Positions 41,771 to 50,062 of a DNA stretch of 64,000 nucleotides are shown here, piece after piece (the stretch's first letter is position 1; every line of letters starts with the position of its first letter). This stretch comes from Corynebacterium maris DSM 45190 (lineage in GTDB: Bacteria > Actinomycetota > Actinomycetes > Mycobacteriales > Mycobacteriaceae): contig NC_021915.1 of the NCBI RefSeq assembly GCF_000442645.1, positions 1,240,001 to 1,304,000 of the forward strand. The letters are read 5' to 3'. Made by a program: the position numbers and the translations under genes. The notes beneath the pieces were generated by a model, which saw only the letters and a program-made list of their open reading frames with translations, was not told where the DNA came from and searched no databases.

Positions 41771-42859
41771 CTACTTCTGGAACGACTCCGGGTTTTTGAC
41801 TTCCTCGCCGGCCGGCACCGGGCCAGGCAGGGTCGTGCCCTCAGCGAAGGGCGCGCCGCCCAGACGCTCGCGGCCGTGCGGCTCAATCAGCCCGGACAGA
41901 TCCGGCCCGCCCGGGACGATGCGGGTGGGGTTCACCTCCGAGTGGGTGATGTAGTAGTGCTCCTTGATCTCGGTGAAGTCGGTCGTGTCGCCGAAGCCCG
42001 GGATCTGGAAGAGCTCGCGGAGGTAGCCGTAGAGGTTCGGCAGTTCCGAGATCCGGTTGCGTGAGGCCTTGAAGTGGCCGACGTAGACGGCGTCGAAACG
42101 GATCAAGGTGGGGTAGAGGTAGACGTCCGCCAAGGTGACCTGATCGCTCACCAGGTAGCGGTGCTCGCCCAAGTGCCCTTCCAGCCAATCCATCGCCTTC
42201 CACAGGCGCTCGTAGGCCTGGTCGTAGGCTTCCTGTGAGCCGGCGAAGCCCGCCCGGTACACGCCGTTGTTGACCTCGTGGAACAGCCAGGTGGCCAGCT
42301 CGTCGATCTCCTCGCGCAGATGCTCGGGATACAGGTCCGGCGCGCCGGCGCGGTGGTGTTCGGTCCACTGGGTCTGGAAGTCGACCGGGATGGAGGGGAA
42401 GTCGTTGGTGACGACCTTTTTGCTCTCCGTTTCTACGATGGCGGGGACGGTGATGCCGCGCGGGTAGTCGGGGAAGCGGTTGAAGTAGGCCTCCTGGAGC
42501 CGGTGCAACCCGGTGGCCGGATCCTTCTCCTCCGGGTCCAGGTCGAAGACCCAGGAGCGCCAGTCGTGGGTCGGGCCGGCCAGGCCGAGGGAAATGGCGT
42601 CCTCGAGGCCGAGCAGGCGGCGGGTGATTATGGTGCGGTGCGCCCACGGGCAGGCGCGTGCCGCCATCAAGCGGTAACGGCCCGGTTCGACCGGCCAGTG
42701 GAAAGCGCCGTTGTCCTGGGCGATCGGTTCTGAACCCGCGGGGAGGTCCGCGACGATGCGATCCTCGATGTAGGTGGTGTCGCGGACGAATTCTCCGTCC
42801 GGGGAAGCGTTCTTCGCGTCGCCGCCCCAGTCGTCGGACAAGTGCTTTTCAGTGGCCAT
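41771..42859 (-). CDS. Xi-class glutathione-transferase-like thiol reductase (ECM4/YqjG family)
   Basis: A 362-residue protein of the S-glutathionyl-(chloro)hydroquinone reductase family, which reduces thiol-quinone adducts. The catalytic cysteine sits in RACPWAHRT (near residue 70), the hallmark CPWAHR of the xi class. The dimer-forming C-terminal helices with DVYLYPTLIRFDAVYVGHFK and YLRELFQIPG are complete. Corynebacteria make mycothiol rather than glutathione, so mycothiol is the likely thiol here (inference). The ATG is chosen because GAGGAG lies 7 nt before it; the frame stays open upstream through its promoter. Confidence 0.9.
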   Translation of the reverse strand: MATEKHLSDDWGGDAKNASPDGEFVRDTTYIEDRIVADLPAGSEPIAQDNGAFHWPVEPGRYRLMAARACPWAHRTIITRRLLGLEDAISLGLAGPTHDWRSWVFDLDPEEKDPATGLHRLQEAYFNRFPDYPRGITVPAIVETESKKVVTNDFPSIPVDFQTQWTEHHRAGAPDLYPEHLREEIDELATWLFHEVNNGVYRAGFAGSQEAYDQAYERLWKAMDWLEGHLGEHRYLVSDQVTLADVYLYPTLIRFDAVYVGHFKASRNRISELPNLYGYLRELFQIPGFGDTTDFTEIKEHYYITHSEVNPTRIVPGGPDLSGLIEPHGRERLGGAPFAEGTTLPGPVPAGEEVKNPESFQK

Positions 42860-42889
42860 GAAGTACTCCTCAGTGGATCTGCGCCATGT

Positions 42890-42911
42890 TAATGATGTGT
42901 CAACAACATTA
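42890..42911. promoter_or_regulatory. Imperfect palindrome in the thiol reductase promoter
   Basis: TAATG and CATTA flank a 12-bp centre containing TTGACA on the minus strand, a good -35 sequence, 31-52 bp before the ATG. A local repressor site is likely. The regulator is unknown. Confidence 0.45.
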
Positions 42912-43102
42912 GGCGGTGTCTCGGGACGTGTCAACGACCTCAGCGCCCGCACCACCTCGTGCCCCACCGTAGAGGCGCCGATCCGCCCCGGCCGATCAGC
43001 GCTGCGCAGACACGACCGCTGGGCCCCGGGGGAATGGTTCACGGCACGGTAACTTTCCTCCGGCACGCCGTGGGAATGCAGTCACGCCCGCCGCCGGATC
43101 GC

Positions 43103-43108
43103 TACATT
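43103..43108 (+). promoter_or_regulatory. -10 element of the leaderless DoxX-like gene
   Basis: TACATT ends 7 nt before ATG 43116. Confidence 0.6.
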
Positions 43109-43115
43109 GTGAGGC

Positions 43116-43991
43116 ATGAGCGAGAACAAGCAGAGGCCCGACCGGGCCGACGACCCGCACCTCGACGACGTCGACGTCCCCACCCATCAAGGGCAGAGCC
43201 CACAGGCTGGCGGGGGCTCCACGCCCGCCTCCGCCGCGCAGTCCACTACGGCTTTCCCCGCCACCGGCCCGGCCGCCGAAACCCAGCGGCTGGCACACCC
43301 CGGAGAGAGCGGACACTACCGGGACGAGGACTTCGCCCCGACGGAGACTCCCGCCCCCGCCACCACCGTGGCGCCGACGGCGTACCCGGGAGATCCGGTG
43401 GTCACACCTGCCCCGGTCGCCAGCCAGGAATTGACGGCGGAGGAGTCCGCGGCGGCGCAGCACGTCGACCGGACGCGCCGCGGCACGATCGACTTCGGTA
43501 TCTTTCTGCTGCGCCTCGCGCTTTCCGCATGGCTCATCCTCGAAGCGGTGGGCACTTTCTTCAACCTCGGCGGCGGGCAGGGGATCACCGGCCTGGAAAG
43601 CGAGTTCGCCGCGTACCCGGCGGGCGCCGTCCTGGCCGTGGCCGTGCCCGTCGCGCAGCTGGCGGCGGGGCTTTTCCTGATCTTCGGCCTGGTCACCCCG
43701 CTGTTTGCGGCCGTGGCCACCGTGGTCACCGGATTTTCCGCCCTGCATTTCGTGGCGACCTCCGGGGAAGGCCTCAATATTTTCGCCTGGCCGGACGCGG
43801 CCTGGCTCGCTGTGATGCTGCTCGCGATGTCCGTGGTCCTGCAGTTCACCGGTCCGGGCCTGTACTCCCTGGACTTCGGCCGCGGGTGGGCGCGTCGCCC
43901 GTTGTGGAGCTCGTGGATCTTCGTGGTCCTGGCGATCGTCGCCGTCGCCGCCCTGTGGTGGTTCGGCACGGGCATCAACCCGTTCGCTTAA
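43116..43991 (+). CDS. DoxX-like membrane protein with long disordered N-terminus
   Basis: A 291-residue protein. Residues 1-115 are hydrophilic, rich in Pro, Ala, Thr and acidic residues, with no fold recognised. Residues 120-260 contain four membrane spans of the DoxX type (FGIFLLRLALSAWLILEAVGTFF, then LRL..GLFLIFGLVTPLFA). A last span ends at the C-terminus. DoxX proteins are linked to thiol and redox homeostasis in mycobacteria; a function here is not established. The leaderless start is supported by TACATT. Its terminator lies inside the convergent GT87 gene. Confidence 0.8.
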   Translation: MSENKQRPDRADDPHLDDVDVPTHQGQSPQAGGGSTPASAAQSTTAFPATGPAAETQRLAHPGESGHYRDEDFAPTETPAPATTVAPTAYPGDPVVTPAPVASQELTAEESAAAQHVDRTRRGTIDFGIFLLRLALSAWLILEAVGTFFNLGGGQGITGLESEFAAYPAGAVLAVAVPVAQLAAGLFLIFGLVTPLFAAVATVVTGFSALHFVATSGEGLNIFAWPDAAWLAVMLLAMSVVLQFTGPGLYSLDFGRGWARRPLWSSWIFVVLAIVAVAALWWFGTGINPFA

Positions 43992-43996
43992 CCGTT

Positions 43997-45352
43997 CTAC
44001 GCTTCGGCCCCGGTCGCTTCCCTGGAAGCGGCCGGGGTTTCGTCGTTGTCGCGGGCGCCGAATCCGAAGCGCTCGACTGCGACGGAGCCCGCGGACGTCG
44101 GCACGGTGCGCAGCGCCAGGGACAGTCCGATCCAAGACAACAACGCCAGCCACACGAAGTCGGAGACGAGCACCTTCTGCACGATGGACAAGGCGAAGAC
44201 GTCGATGGCGTCGCCGTACCACCACTTCGGCGGGTCGGTCAGAATCAGCCAGGACCAGACCGCCAGCACGGCGCCCAGGAACCACGGTCGGTGGAACAAG
44301 GTCACGCAGCGCCAGGCGGCGAGGGGAATGAGCAGCGCCAGCCACACCCAGTGATGTGACCAGGAGACCGGGGAAATCAACAGCATGACGGTCGCGTTGA
44401 CCAGAATCGCGTCAGCCATCAGCTCGCGGCGCAGGAGGGCGACCATCAGCCAGGCCCCGAGTCCGATGGCCAGGAGGGAGAAGACCAGCCAGAGGACGTT
44501 GGCCAGGGTGCCGTGGGCGTCGAGAAGCTCCTGGGAGTTGAAAAACCGCATGATCACGCCCTTGATCGAGCTATTCGACTGATACGCGGTGTTGACCCCG
44601 AATTCGCTTTCGGTGCCCATGCCCCGCAAGGTCGTGGAGAAGAACTCGACGGTGGCGTCCCAGCGCACCAGCGCGGCGATCACCGTGCACACCACCGCAG
44701 AGACGCCGGCGACGACGATGGCGCGCACGTCGCGACGCACCAGAAAAAACAAACCCATCGCCAACGGGGAAAGTTTGATCGCCGCCGCCACGCCCAGCAA
44801 CGTGCCCTGGGGCAAGAAGCGTTTGCGCGGCATCAGGTCGAAGAACACCAGGGCCAGGACGATCACGTTGATCTGCGCGAAACCGTTGTTCAGCTCGACG
44901 GGTTCGATGAGCATGACCCCCGCCCAGCTGACGGCCGTCACTGCCCGGGCCGCCGCCGGGGAGTGGTCCTTCATCACGGTCCGGAAAATCAGGTGCAGGC
45001 ACGCCAGGATCAGCAAGTTGGACACGACGATCATGACGTCGCCGGCGAGGTCGTCGGTCAGCCACTCCGGCGCCGTCAACGGCACCAGGATCAACGCCCC
45101 GAAAGGCGGGTAGATGAACGGCAACTGCAGGTCGGCCACCTGCATCGGAACCGAGTACATCTCGCCGCCGGAAATGAAGGCGCGCACGCCCTCCCGGTAG
45201 ACGGCCATGTCGACGGGAAATTCCGTGATGTTGATGTGGGCGTGGATACGCGAACCGCCCACCAGCAGCCCGATCCAGGTCAACAGCGTCAACACTGGGT
45301 GGGCCCGGCCGGTGGGCGGGCGATTCTGGGTGGGCGATACGGAGGTGCTCAT
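43997..45352 (-). CDS. GT87-family polyprenol-linked sugar transferase
   Basis: A 451-residue polytopic membrane protein with about ten spans. The N-terminal region carries the extracytoplasmic loop with an acidic residue pair (ITEFPVDMAVYREG) and LQLPFIYPPFGAL. NNGFAQINVIVL and AIKLSPL are typical GT87 (DUF2029) segments. Family members use polyprenyl-phosphomannose or -arabinose to build lipomannan and arabinan outside the membrane. Which sugar is used here is unknown. The start ATG at 45352 has TACGCT 8 nt upstream. It lies just downstream of ilvD on the same strand (35-bp gap). Confidence 0.85.
   Translation of the reverse strand: MSTSVSPTQNRPPTGRAHPVLTLLTWIGLLVGGSRIHAHINITEFPVDMAVYREGVRAFISGGEMYSVPMQVADLQLPFIYPPFGALILVPLTAPEWLTDDLAGDVMIVVSNLLILACLHLIFRTVMKDHSPAAARAVTAVSWAGVMLIEPVELNNGFAQINVIVLALVFFDLMPRKRFLPQGTLLGVAAAIKLSPLAMGLFFLVRRDVRAIVVAGVSAVVCTVIAALVRWDATVEFFSTTLRGMGTESEFGVNTAYQSNSSIKGVIMRFFNSQELLDAHGTLANVLWLVFSLLAIGLGAWLMVALLRRELMADAILVNATVMLLISPVSWSHHWVWLALLIPLAAWRCVTLFHRPWFLGAVLAVWSWLILTDPPKWWYGDAIDVFALSIVQKVLVSDFVWLALLSWIGLSLALRTVPTSAGSVAVERFGFGARDNDETPAASREATGAEA
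44008..44040 (+). terminator. Terminator of the DoxX-like gene inside the GT87 coding end
   Basis: CCCCGG-T-CGCTT pairs with AAGCG-G-CCGGGG with one mismatch and is followed by TTT on the plus strand. It lies within the last codons of the minus-strand GT87 gene, so one DNA segment serves as terminator and as coding sequence. Confidence 0.65.
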
Positions 45353-45387
45353 CGGATAGAAGCGTAATCTCCGCGCCCGCAGAAGGA

Positions 45388-47229
45388 TTAATCGACTTGG
45401 CGCACGGCGCCCTTGTCTGCGGAGGTGGCCATCTTCGCGTATGCACGCAGAGCCTTGGACACGTTTCGCTTACGGCCGACGGCCGTCCACGGGCGCTCGG
45501 AGGCCTCCATGGCGGCGCGGCGGCGCTCCAGCTCGTCGTCGTCGACGTCCAGGGAGAGCTTGCGGCCCTCCACATCGATGGAGATCGTGTCGCCGTTTTC
45601 GATCAAGCCGATCAGTCCGCCGTGGGCGGCTTCGGGGGAGATGTGGCCGATCGACAGTCCGGAGGTGCCGCCGGAGAAGCGGCCGTCGGTGATCAGCGCG
45701 CACTTCTTGCCCAGGCCCGCGCCCTTGAGGAAGGACGTCGGGTGCAGCATCTCCTGCATGCCCGGCCCGCCGGAGGGACCTTCGTAGCGGATGACGACGA
45801 CCTCGCCCGCCTGGACCTCCTTGTTCAGGATCATGGACACGGCGGCCTCCTGGCTGTCGACGACGCGGGCCGGGCCGGAGAAGGTCCACAGTTCCTTTTC
45901 GACGCCCGCAGCCTTGATCACGGCGCCGTCCGGGGCGAGGTTGCCGCGCAGGATGACCAGACCGCCGTCGGCGGAGTAGGCGTGCTCGACGGAGTGGATC
46001 ACGCCGTTTTCGGCGTCGCGGTCGAGGTCCTCCCACCGGGAAGACTGGCTGAACGGCTCCGTGGTGCGCACGCCGGCCGGGGCGGCGTGGAAGAGTTCAA
46101 CGGCCTCCTCGGTGGCCGAGCCACCGCGGATGTCCCAGTCGCCCAGCCACTCGTCGAGCGAGCGGTAGGAGATGGAATGGACGTCCTTGTTGAGCAGGCC
46201 GGCTCGATCGAGCTCACCCAGGATTGCGGGGATGCCGCCGGCGCGGTGGACGTCCTCGACGTGGGCGTCGCCGTTGGGGGCGACCATCGACAGACAAGGG
46301 GTGCGGTAGGAGATGTCGTTGATGTCCTCGAGCCCGAAGTCGATTTCGCCTTCCTGAGCGGCGGCCAGGATGTGCAGCACGGTGTTGGAGGATCCGCCCA
46401 TGGCCATGTCCAGGGCCATGGCGTTCTGGAAAGCCTCCTTGGTGGCGACGTTGCGCGGCAGGACGGACTCGTCCTCCTCGCCGTAGTAGCGACGCGAGAT
46501 GTCCATGACGGCGGCGCCGGCCTTTTCGAAGAGTTCACGGCGGGCCGAGTGGGTGGCCAGGGTCGTGCCGTTGCCCGGCAACGACAGGCCGAGGGCCTCG
46601 GTCAAGCAGTTCATCGAGTTGGCGGTGAACATGCCGGAGCAGGAGCCGCAGGTCGGGCAGGCGGCGGCTTCGACCTCGGCGAGGCCCTCGTCGCTGACGG
46701 CGTCGTTGGCCGAAGCGGCGATCGCGGTGATCAGGTCGGTCGGGGTGTGGGCGACGCCGTCCACGACCACGGCCTTGCCGGCCTCCATCGGGCCGCCGGA
46801 GACGAACACCGACGGGATGTTCAGGCGCAGTGCGGCGTTGAGCATGCCCGGGGTGATCTTGTCGCAGTTGGAGATGCACACCATGGCGTCGACGGTGTGG
46901 GCGTTGACCATGTACTCGACCGAGTCGGCGATGATCTCGCGACTCGGCAAGGAATAGAGCATGCCGTCGTGGCCCATGGCGATGCCGTCGTCGACGGCGA
47001 TGGTGTTGAACTCCTTGGGCACGCCGCCGGCGGCGCGCACGGCGTCCGCGACGATGTCGCCGACGTTTTTCAGGTGGACGTGGCCGGGCACGAACTGGGT
47101 GTACGAGTTGACGATGGCCACGATCGGCTTACCGAACTCGTGCTCTTGGGTGCCGGTGGCGCGCCACAGCGAGCGGGCGCCCGCCGCCTGACGGCCGACG
47201 GTGGTGACTCGGGAACGAAGCGGAAACAC
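45388..47229 (-). CDS. ilvD: Dihydroxy-acid dehydratase
   Basis: A 613-residue iron-sulfur enzyme, third common step of valine and isoleucine synthesis. The cluster cysteines are in SNCDKITPG and ACPTCGSCSGMF. The C-terminal GKKCALITDGRFSGGTSGLSIGH is diagnostic. Length and start match the C. glutamicum enzyme closely. The GTG start follows AAGGAGATTCATA. It is transcribed away from ilvBNC, separated from it by the PH-domain and mscCG genes, so it has its own promoter in the 81-bp gap before it. Confidence 0.97.
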   Translation of the reverse strand: MFPLRSRVTTVGRQAAGARSLWRATGTQEHEFGKPIVAIVNSYTQFVPGHVHLKNVGDIVADAVRAAGGVPKEFNTIAVDDGIAMGHDGMLYSLPSREIIADSVEYMVNAHTVDAMVCISNCDKITPGMLNAALRLNIPSVFVSGGPMEAGKAVVVDGVAHTPTDLITAIAASANDAVSDEGLAEVEAAACPTCGSCSGMFTANSMNCLTEALGLSLPGNGTTLATHSARRELFEKAGAAVMDISRRYYGEEDESVLPRNVATKEAFQNAMALDMAMGGSSNTVLHILAAAQEGEIDFGLEDINDISYRTPCLSMVAPNGDAHVEDVHRAGGIPAILGELDRAGLLNKDVHSISYRSLDEWLGDWDIRGGSATEEAVELFHAAPAGVRTTEPFSQSSRWEDLDRDAENGVIHSVEHAYSADGGLVILRGNLAPDGAVIKAAGVEKELWTFSGPARVVDSQEAAVSMILNKEVQAGEVVVIRYEGPSGGPGMQEMLHPTSFLKGAGLGKKCALITDGRFSGGTSGLSIGHISPEAAHGGLIGLIENGDTISIDVEGRKLSLDVDDDELERRRAAMEASERPWTAVGRKRNVSKALRAYAKMATSADKGAVRQVD

Positions 47230-47310
47230 TATGAATCTCCTTGCGAAAAATACCGATCAGAAATGACGAGGTGAGCACTTGAAGGGGGCCGTTGCGGGCC
47301 CCGGTTTCAG

Positions 47311-47865
47311 TCAGGCATCGGTGGTGCCGTCAGGCGCCTGCTGCTTACGTTGGGCAGCCAGGTACGCGGCGTGTTCCTCTTGAGTCATCAACACCTGATT
47401 GCCGTCCTGGTTGATCACGGACACCTTGCCGTCCTGGGCCTCCAGGCCGGCGGTCAACGCGTCCGGGATGCGGCCCCGGGATGCGGCCGCAAGCTCCGGC
47501 AGGGAGTTGAAGGTGACCCCCGGCATCGGGTGCTCCTTGCCGTCAGTGGTGCGCAACAGGGTTTTCGCGCCCTTGAAGCCCACGCCTTCGATCTCGTCCC
47601 AGGAAGCGGTGACTCCGGAACGGAAGGCGTAGCGGATGGAGACGCCGTCGTCGGTGACGGTCACCTGTGAGCGCAGCGCCCACCAGATGAACAACGCCGG
47701 GAAAATCAGGATCCAGAACAGCCGGAGAGGGGCGACGCCGATGACCATCAAGGAGATGCCGATCATGAGGAGCGCAGCGAATACGTGCGTGCGCTCCGGG
47801 TGAAAGACCTTCTCGCCTGAAATGCCGTCAGTGGGGCCCGTGCCGTCAGTGCTGTTGGTGCTCAT
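47311..47865 (-). CDS. Membrane protein with bacterial PH-like domain
   Basis: A 184-residue protein. Two adjacent hydrophobic segments (about 27-63) form a membrane hairpin. A small beta-rich bacterial PH-type domain (about 67-150, VTVTDDGVSIRYAF ... WDEIEGVGF) follows, then a hydrophilic tail. The function is unknown. It lies between ilvD and mscCG as in C. glutamicum (recalled). TAGGCT ends 8 nt before the ATG. A GGGGCC/GGCCCC hairpin follows it before ilvD. Confidence 0.78.
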   Translation of the reverse strand: MSTNSTDGTGPTDGISGEKVFHPERTHVFAALLMIGISLMVIGVAPLRLFWILIFPALFIWWALRSQVTVTDDGVSIRYAFRSGVTASWDEIEGVGFKGAKTLLRTTDGKEHPMPGVTFNSLPELAAASRGRIPDALTAGLEAQDGKVSVINQDGNQVLMTQEEHAAYLAAQRKQQAPDGTTDA

Positions 47866-47881
47866 GGCTAGTCAGCCTAAT

Positions 47882-49720
47882 TCACTGCAGGCCGGTTTCC
47901 GATTCCGCCCCTGCTCCGGCGGCGTCGCCGGTCCCTCCGAAGTAGTTCTGGTTGGTTCCGGCGGTCGGCGACATCGGCTCGGTCTGCTGTTGGGTGGCGG
48001 TCTGCTCCTGCGGGGCGGGCGAACCCTGCGGCTGGGTCTGCTGGATGCCGGGGGAGTCCTGCTGGGGTTGCTGCGGGGCGTTCGGCGAGTTCGTGGGCGT
48101 CGGCTGTTCTCCCGGCGCGTTCGGGTTGGGGGTCCCGAGGGTCGGCGCCGGGGTGGCGGGGATCTGATCCTGCTCCGTCGGGGTGACGGGCTGCTGCTGT
48201 TGTTGCTGCGGTTCCTCCACGGGTTCGAGGTCCTCTTCCGCGGAGGTGCCGCCGATGTTGATGGGGCGCGGGGCCAGCGGCCCGGAGACGCGTTCGCCGT
48301 CGGCGGTTTCGGCGGAGGCCATCAGCAGGCGCAGCACCAGCAGGACGAGCAGTCCGAGCAGCAAGAAGGCGGTGGACAGGCGCATGTTGCCGCCCCAAGT
48401 GATCGTGCGGCGCCAGCCGGTCAGGGATGAGGGGTCCTCTTCTTCTTTCTCTTCTTCCTCCGCGTCCGCGTCCGGGACGGTCTCATCCCGGGCTGGACCG
48501 GCGATTTTCGTGGCGCCTGCGGCGGTGGACCCCATGACGACGGTGGCGGGGTGTCCGTCGTCGTCGGCGTCAGTCACGGCCTCAGACTTGACTGTCTTGG
48601 CTTCGGAGTCTTCCGCAGTGAGTCCTGCGCCACCCTGATCGGCGGCGGGGTCTTTGCCGGAAGGGGTTTCATAGCCGGCGGGAACGGTCGAGTGTTCTGC
48701 GGGAAGATCTTCGTCGGCGTCCCGCGGCGGGCGTTCGGCTACAGGTCGGTCGCCGGTCTTGTCGGCGGGGGCGGAAGCGTCGACGGCCGCGCGGTGGGCG
48801 GCGACGGTCTGCTCCGGTGGGGCGGCGGCTTCCGCGGAGCGCAGCACGGAGTCGGTGAGGGTGCCGGTCACGGTCGTGGCGGAGCCGTACTCGTCCCAGA
48901 ACTCCTCCAGGATGGACATGCGCACGGTGCGCTCCACCTGCCACTGGGTGCCGGCCTGGACCTGGATCATGAACCGCATGTCCACCGTCCACGGCATGCC
49001 CACCGTCGCGGGCGGGGTGACCTCGACCGCGGGCTGGACTTCGAGTTCGCCGATGAGGTCCTCGGCGATTTCCTCGCGCTCCAGGGCACGGCGGGTGGCG
49101 GCCTCCGCCCGATCGGCGGCGTCGGCGGGGCTGGACGAACCGAGGAGGGGGACCGGCATGACGATGACTGCGCGCGACCAGAAGTTGGAGGTGTTGATCG
49201 ACACCCGGGCGGTGGAGTTTGGGACGATGACCGTCTCTTGCTTCAGGGTTCGGATCTGCGTGGCGCGCATCGTGACCTGAATGACGGTGCCTTCGACTTC
49301 GACGCCGTTGCCCACGAAGCGCACCCAGTCGCCCACGCCGTACTGCTTCTCGGTCAGGACGAAAAAGCCGGCGAGAAAGTCCGCGATGATGGATTGCGCA
49401 CCGAAACCGATCGCGGCGGAGACGACGGTGGCGGGGATGGCGGCGCCCGCCAACGAGAAGCCGATCTCCTGCAGGAACCAGAGGGACAGCAGGAAAAATG
49501 CGACGATCTGGGCGACGTAGATCGCCACGCCGGCGAAGGCGAGGTGAGTTTTGCCCTGATCCTCGTCGACGGATTCTTTGACGTTGTGTTCGATCCTCCG
49601 CTCCGCGAATCTGCCGGCGCGGGGAACGAGCAGGGCCAGGACGAGGATGATGGCGAGATTGACGCCGGTGTCTGCGACCCATTGCCATGCCTGGGAGAGA
49701 AAGAAAGTCAGGGAGACCAT
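47882..49720 (-). CDS. mscCG: MscS-type mechanosensitive channel, MscCG glutamate-exporter homologue
   Basis: A 612-residue channel. The N-terminal three spans (about 10-110) end in the pore helix ATVVSAAIGFGAQSIIADFLAGF. The MscS beta domain carries GVGDWVRF and ETVIVPNS. Uniquely to MscCG proteins, a long acidic linker (EEEEKEEED) leads to a fourth C-terminal span (STAFLLLGLLVLLVLRLL, near 470) and a Gln/Pro-rich tail. In C. glutamicum (533 residues) this channel exports glutamate and senses membrane tension; the tail is longer here. ATG 49720 is chosen by homology, with TACATT 8 nt upstream; ATG 49741 is possible. Confidence 0.9.
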   Translation of the reverse strand: MVSLTFFLSQAWQWVADTGVNLAIILVLALLVPRAGRFAERRIEHNVKESVDEDQGKTHLAFAGVAIYVAQIVAFFLLSLWFLQEIGFSLAGAAIPATVVSAAIGFGAQSIIADFLAGFFVLTEKQYGVGDWVRFVGNGVEVEGTVIQVTMRATQIRTLKQETVIVPNSTARVSINTSNFWSRAVIVMPVPLLGSSSPADAADRAEAATRRALEREEIAEDLIGELEVQPAVEVTPPATVGMPWTVDMRFMIQVQAGTQWQVERTVRMSILEEFWDEYGSATTVTGTLTDSVLRSAEAAAPPEQTVAAHRAAVDASAPADKTGDRPVAERPPRDADEDLPAEHSTVPAGYETPSGKDPAADQGGAGLTAEDSEAKTVKSEAVTDADDDGHPATVVMGSTAAGATKIAGPARDETVPDADAEEEEKEEEDPSSLTGWRRTITWGGNMRLSTAFLLLGLLVLLVLRLLMASAETADGERVSGPLAPRPINIGGTSAEEDLEPVEEPQQQQQQPVTPTEQDQIPATPAPTLGTPNPNAPGEQPTPTNSPNAPQQPQQDSPGIQQTQPQGSPAPQEQTATQQQTEPMSPTAGTNQNYFGGTGDAAGAGAESETGLQ

Positions 49721-49791
49721 ATTTACGTAATGTAATCCCATTTGCTCAAAATTTGATGGGGGCACGTGGTGGGGTTCCTGAAATTCGTGTG

Positions 49792-49797
49792 TATGAT
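49792..49797 (+). promoter_or_regulatory. -10 element of the ilvBN leader transcript
   Basis: TATGAT ends 6 nt before the leader-peptide ATG, so the leader mRNA would start at its own initiation codon. Confidence 0.7.
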
Positions 49798-49803
49798 GAG
49801 GGC

Positions 49804-49854
49804 ATGATCATTTCGCGACTTCAGGTACTAGTAGTAGCTCGGCGCTTGCCGTAG
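49804..49854 (+). CDS. ilvB leader peptide (attenuation)
   Basis: A 16-codon ORF, MIISRLQVLVVARRLP, ending TAG. Half of its residues are Ile, Leu or Val, including the run Val-Leu-Val-Val written with GTA and CTA codons that are rare in this GC-rich genome. Ribosome stalling here when charged branched-chain tRNAs are scarce would affect folding downstream: bases 49841-49851 (GGCGCTTGCCG) can pair with 49881-49891 just before the terminator. Initiation would be leaderless. The peptide itself has no other known role. Confidence 0.88.
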   Translation: MIISRLQVLVVARRLP

Positions 49855-49889
49855 CGGCTGACCCACACCTGCAGTCGTCCCGGTAAGCG

Positions 49890-49932
49890 CCCTCGAATAG
49901 CACCCACCCAGAGTGCTACATCGAGGGTTTTT
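49890..49932 (+). terminator. Attenuator terminator in the ilvBN leader
   Basis: Outer stem CCCTCGA/TCGAGGG and inner stem TAGCAC/GTGCTA with a 9-nt loop, then TTTTT. It lies 130 nt before the ilvB start and 36 nt after the leader-peptide stop. Confidence 0.88.
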
Positions 49933-50062
49933 GCCGTTTATGGTCTGTTGTCTGTCCCCTTGTCCGCACTCATGACAAGCACCGACTCCGCAGCCGCCGG
50001 AAACGTACACCACCAGCCCGGCCCGTAACTTCAGGATCTTGCTAGAACAAGGAGCTTTAACC

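Noticed and set aside
45397..47274. A 625-residue frame antisense to ilvD
   Set aside because: It exists because ilvD codons end in G or C; no motifs, and ilvD itself is unmistakable.
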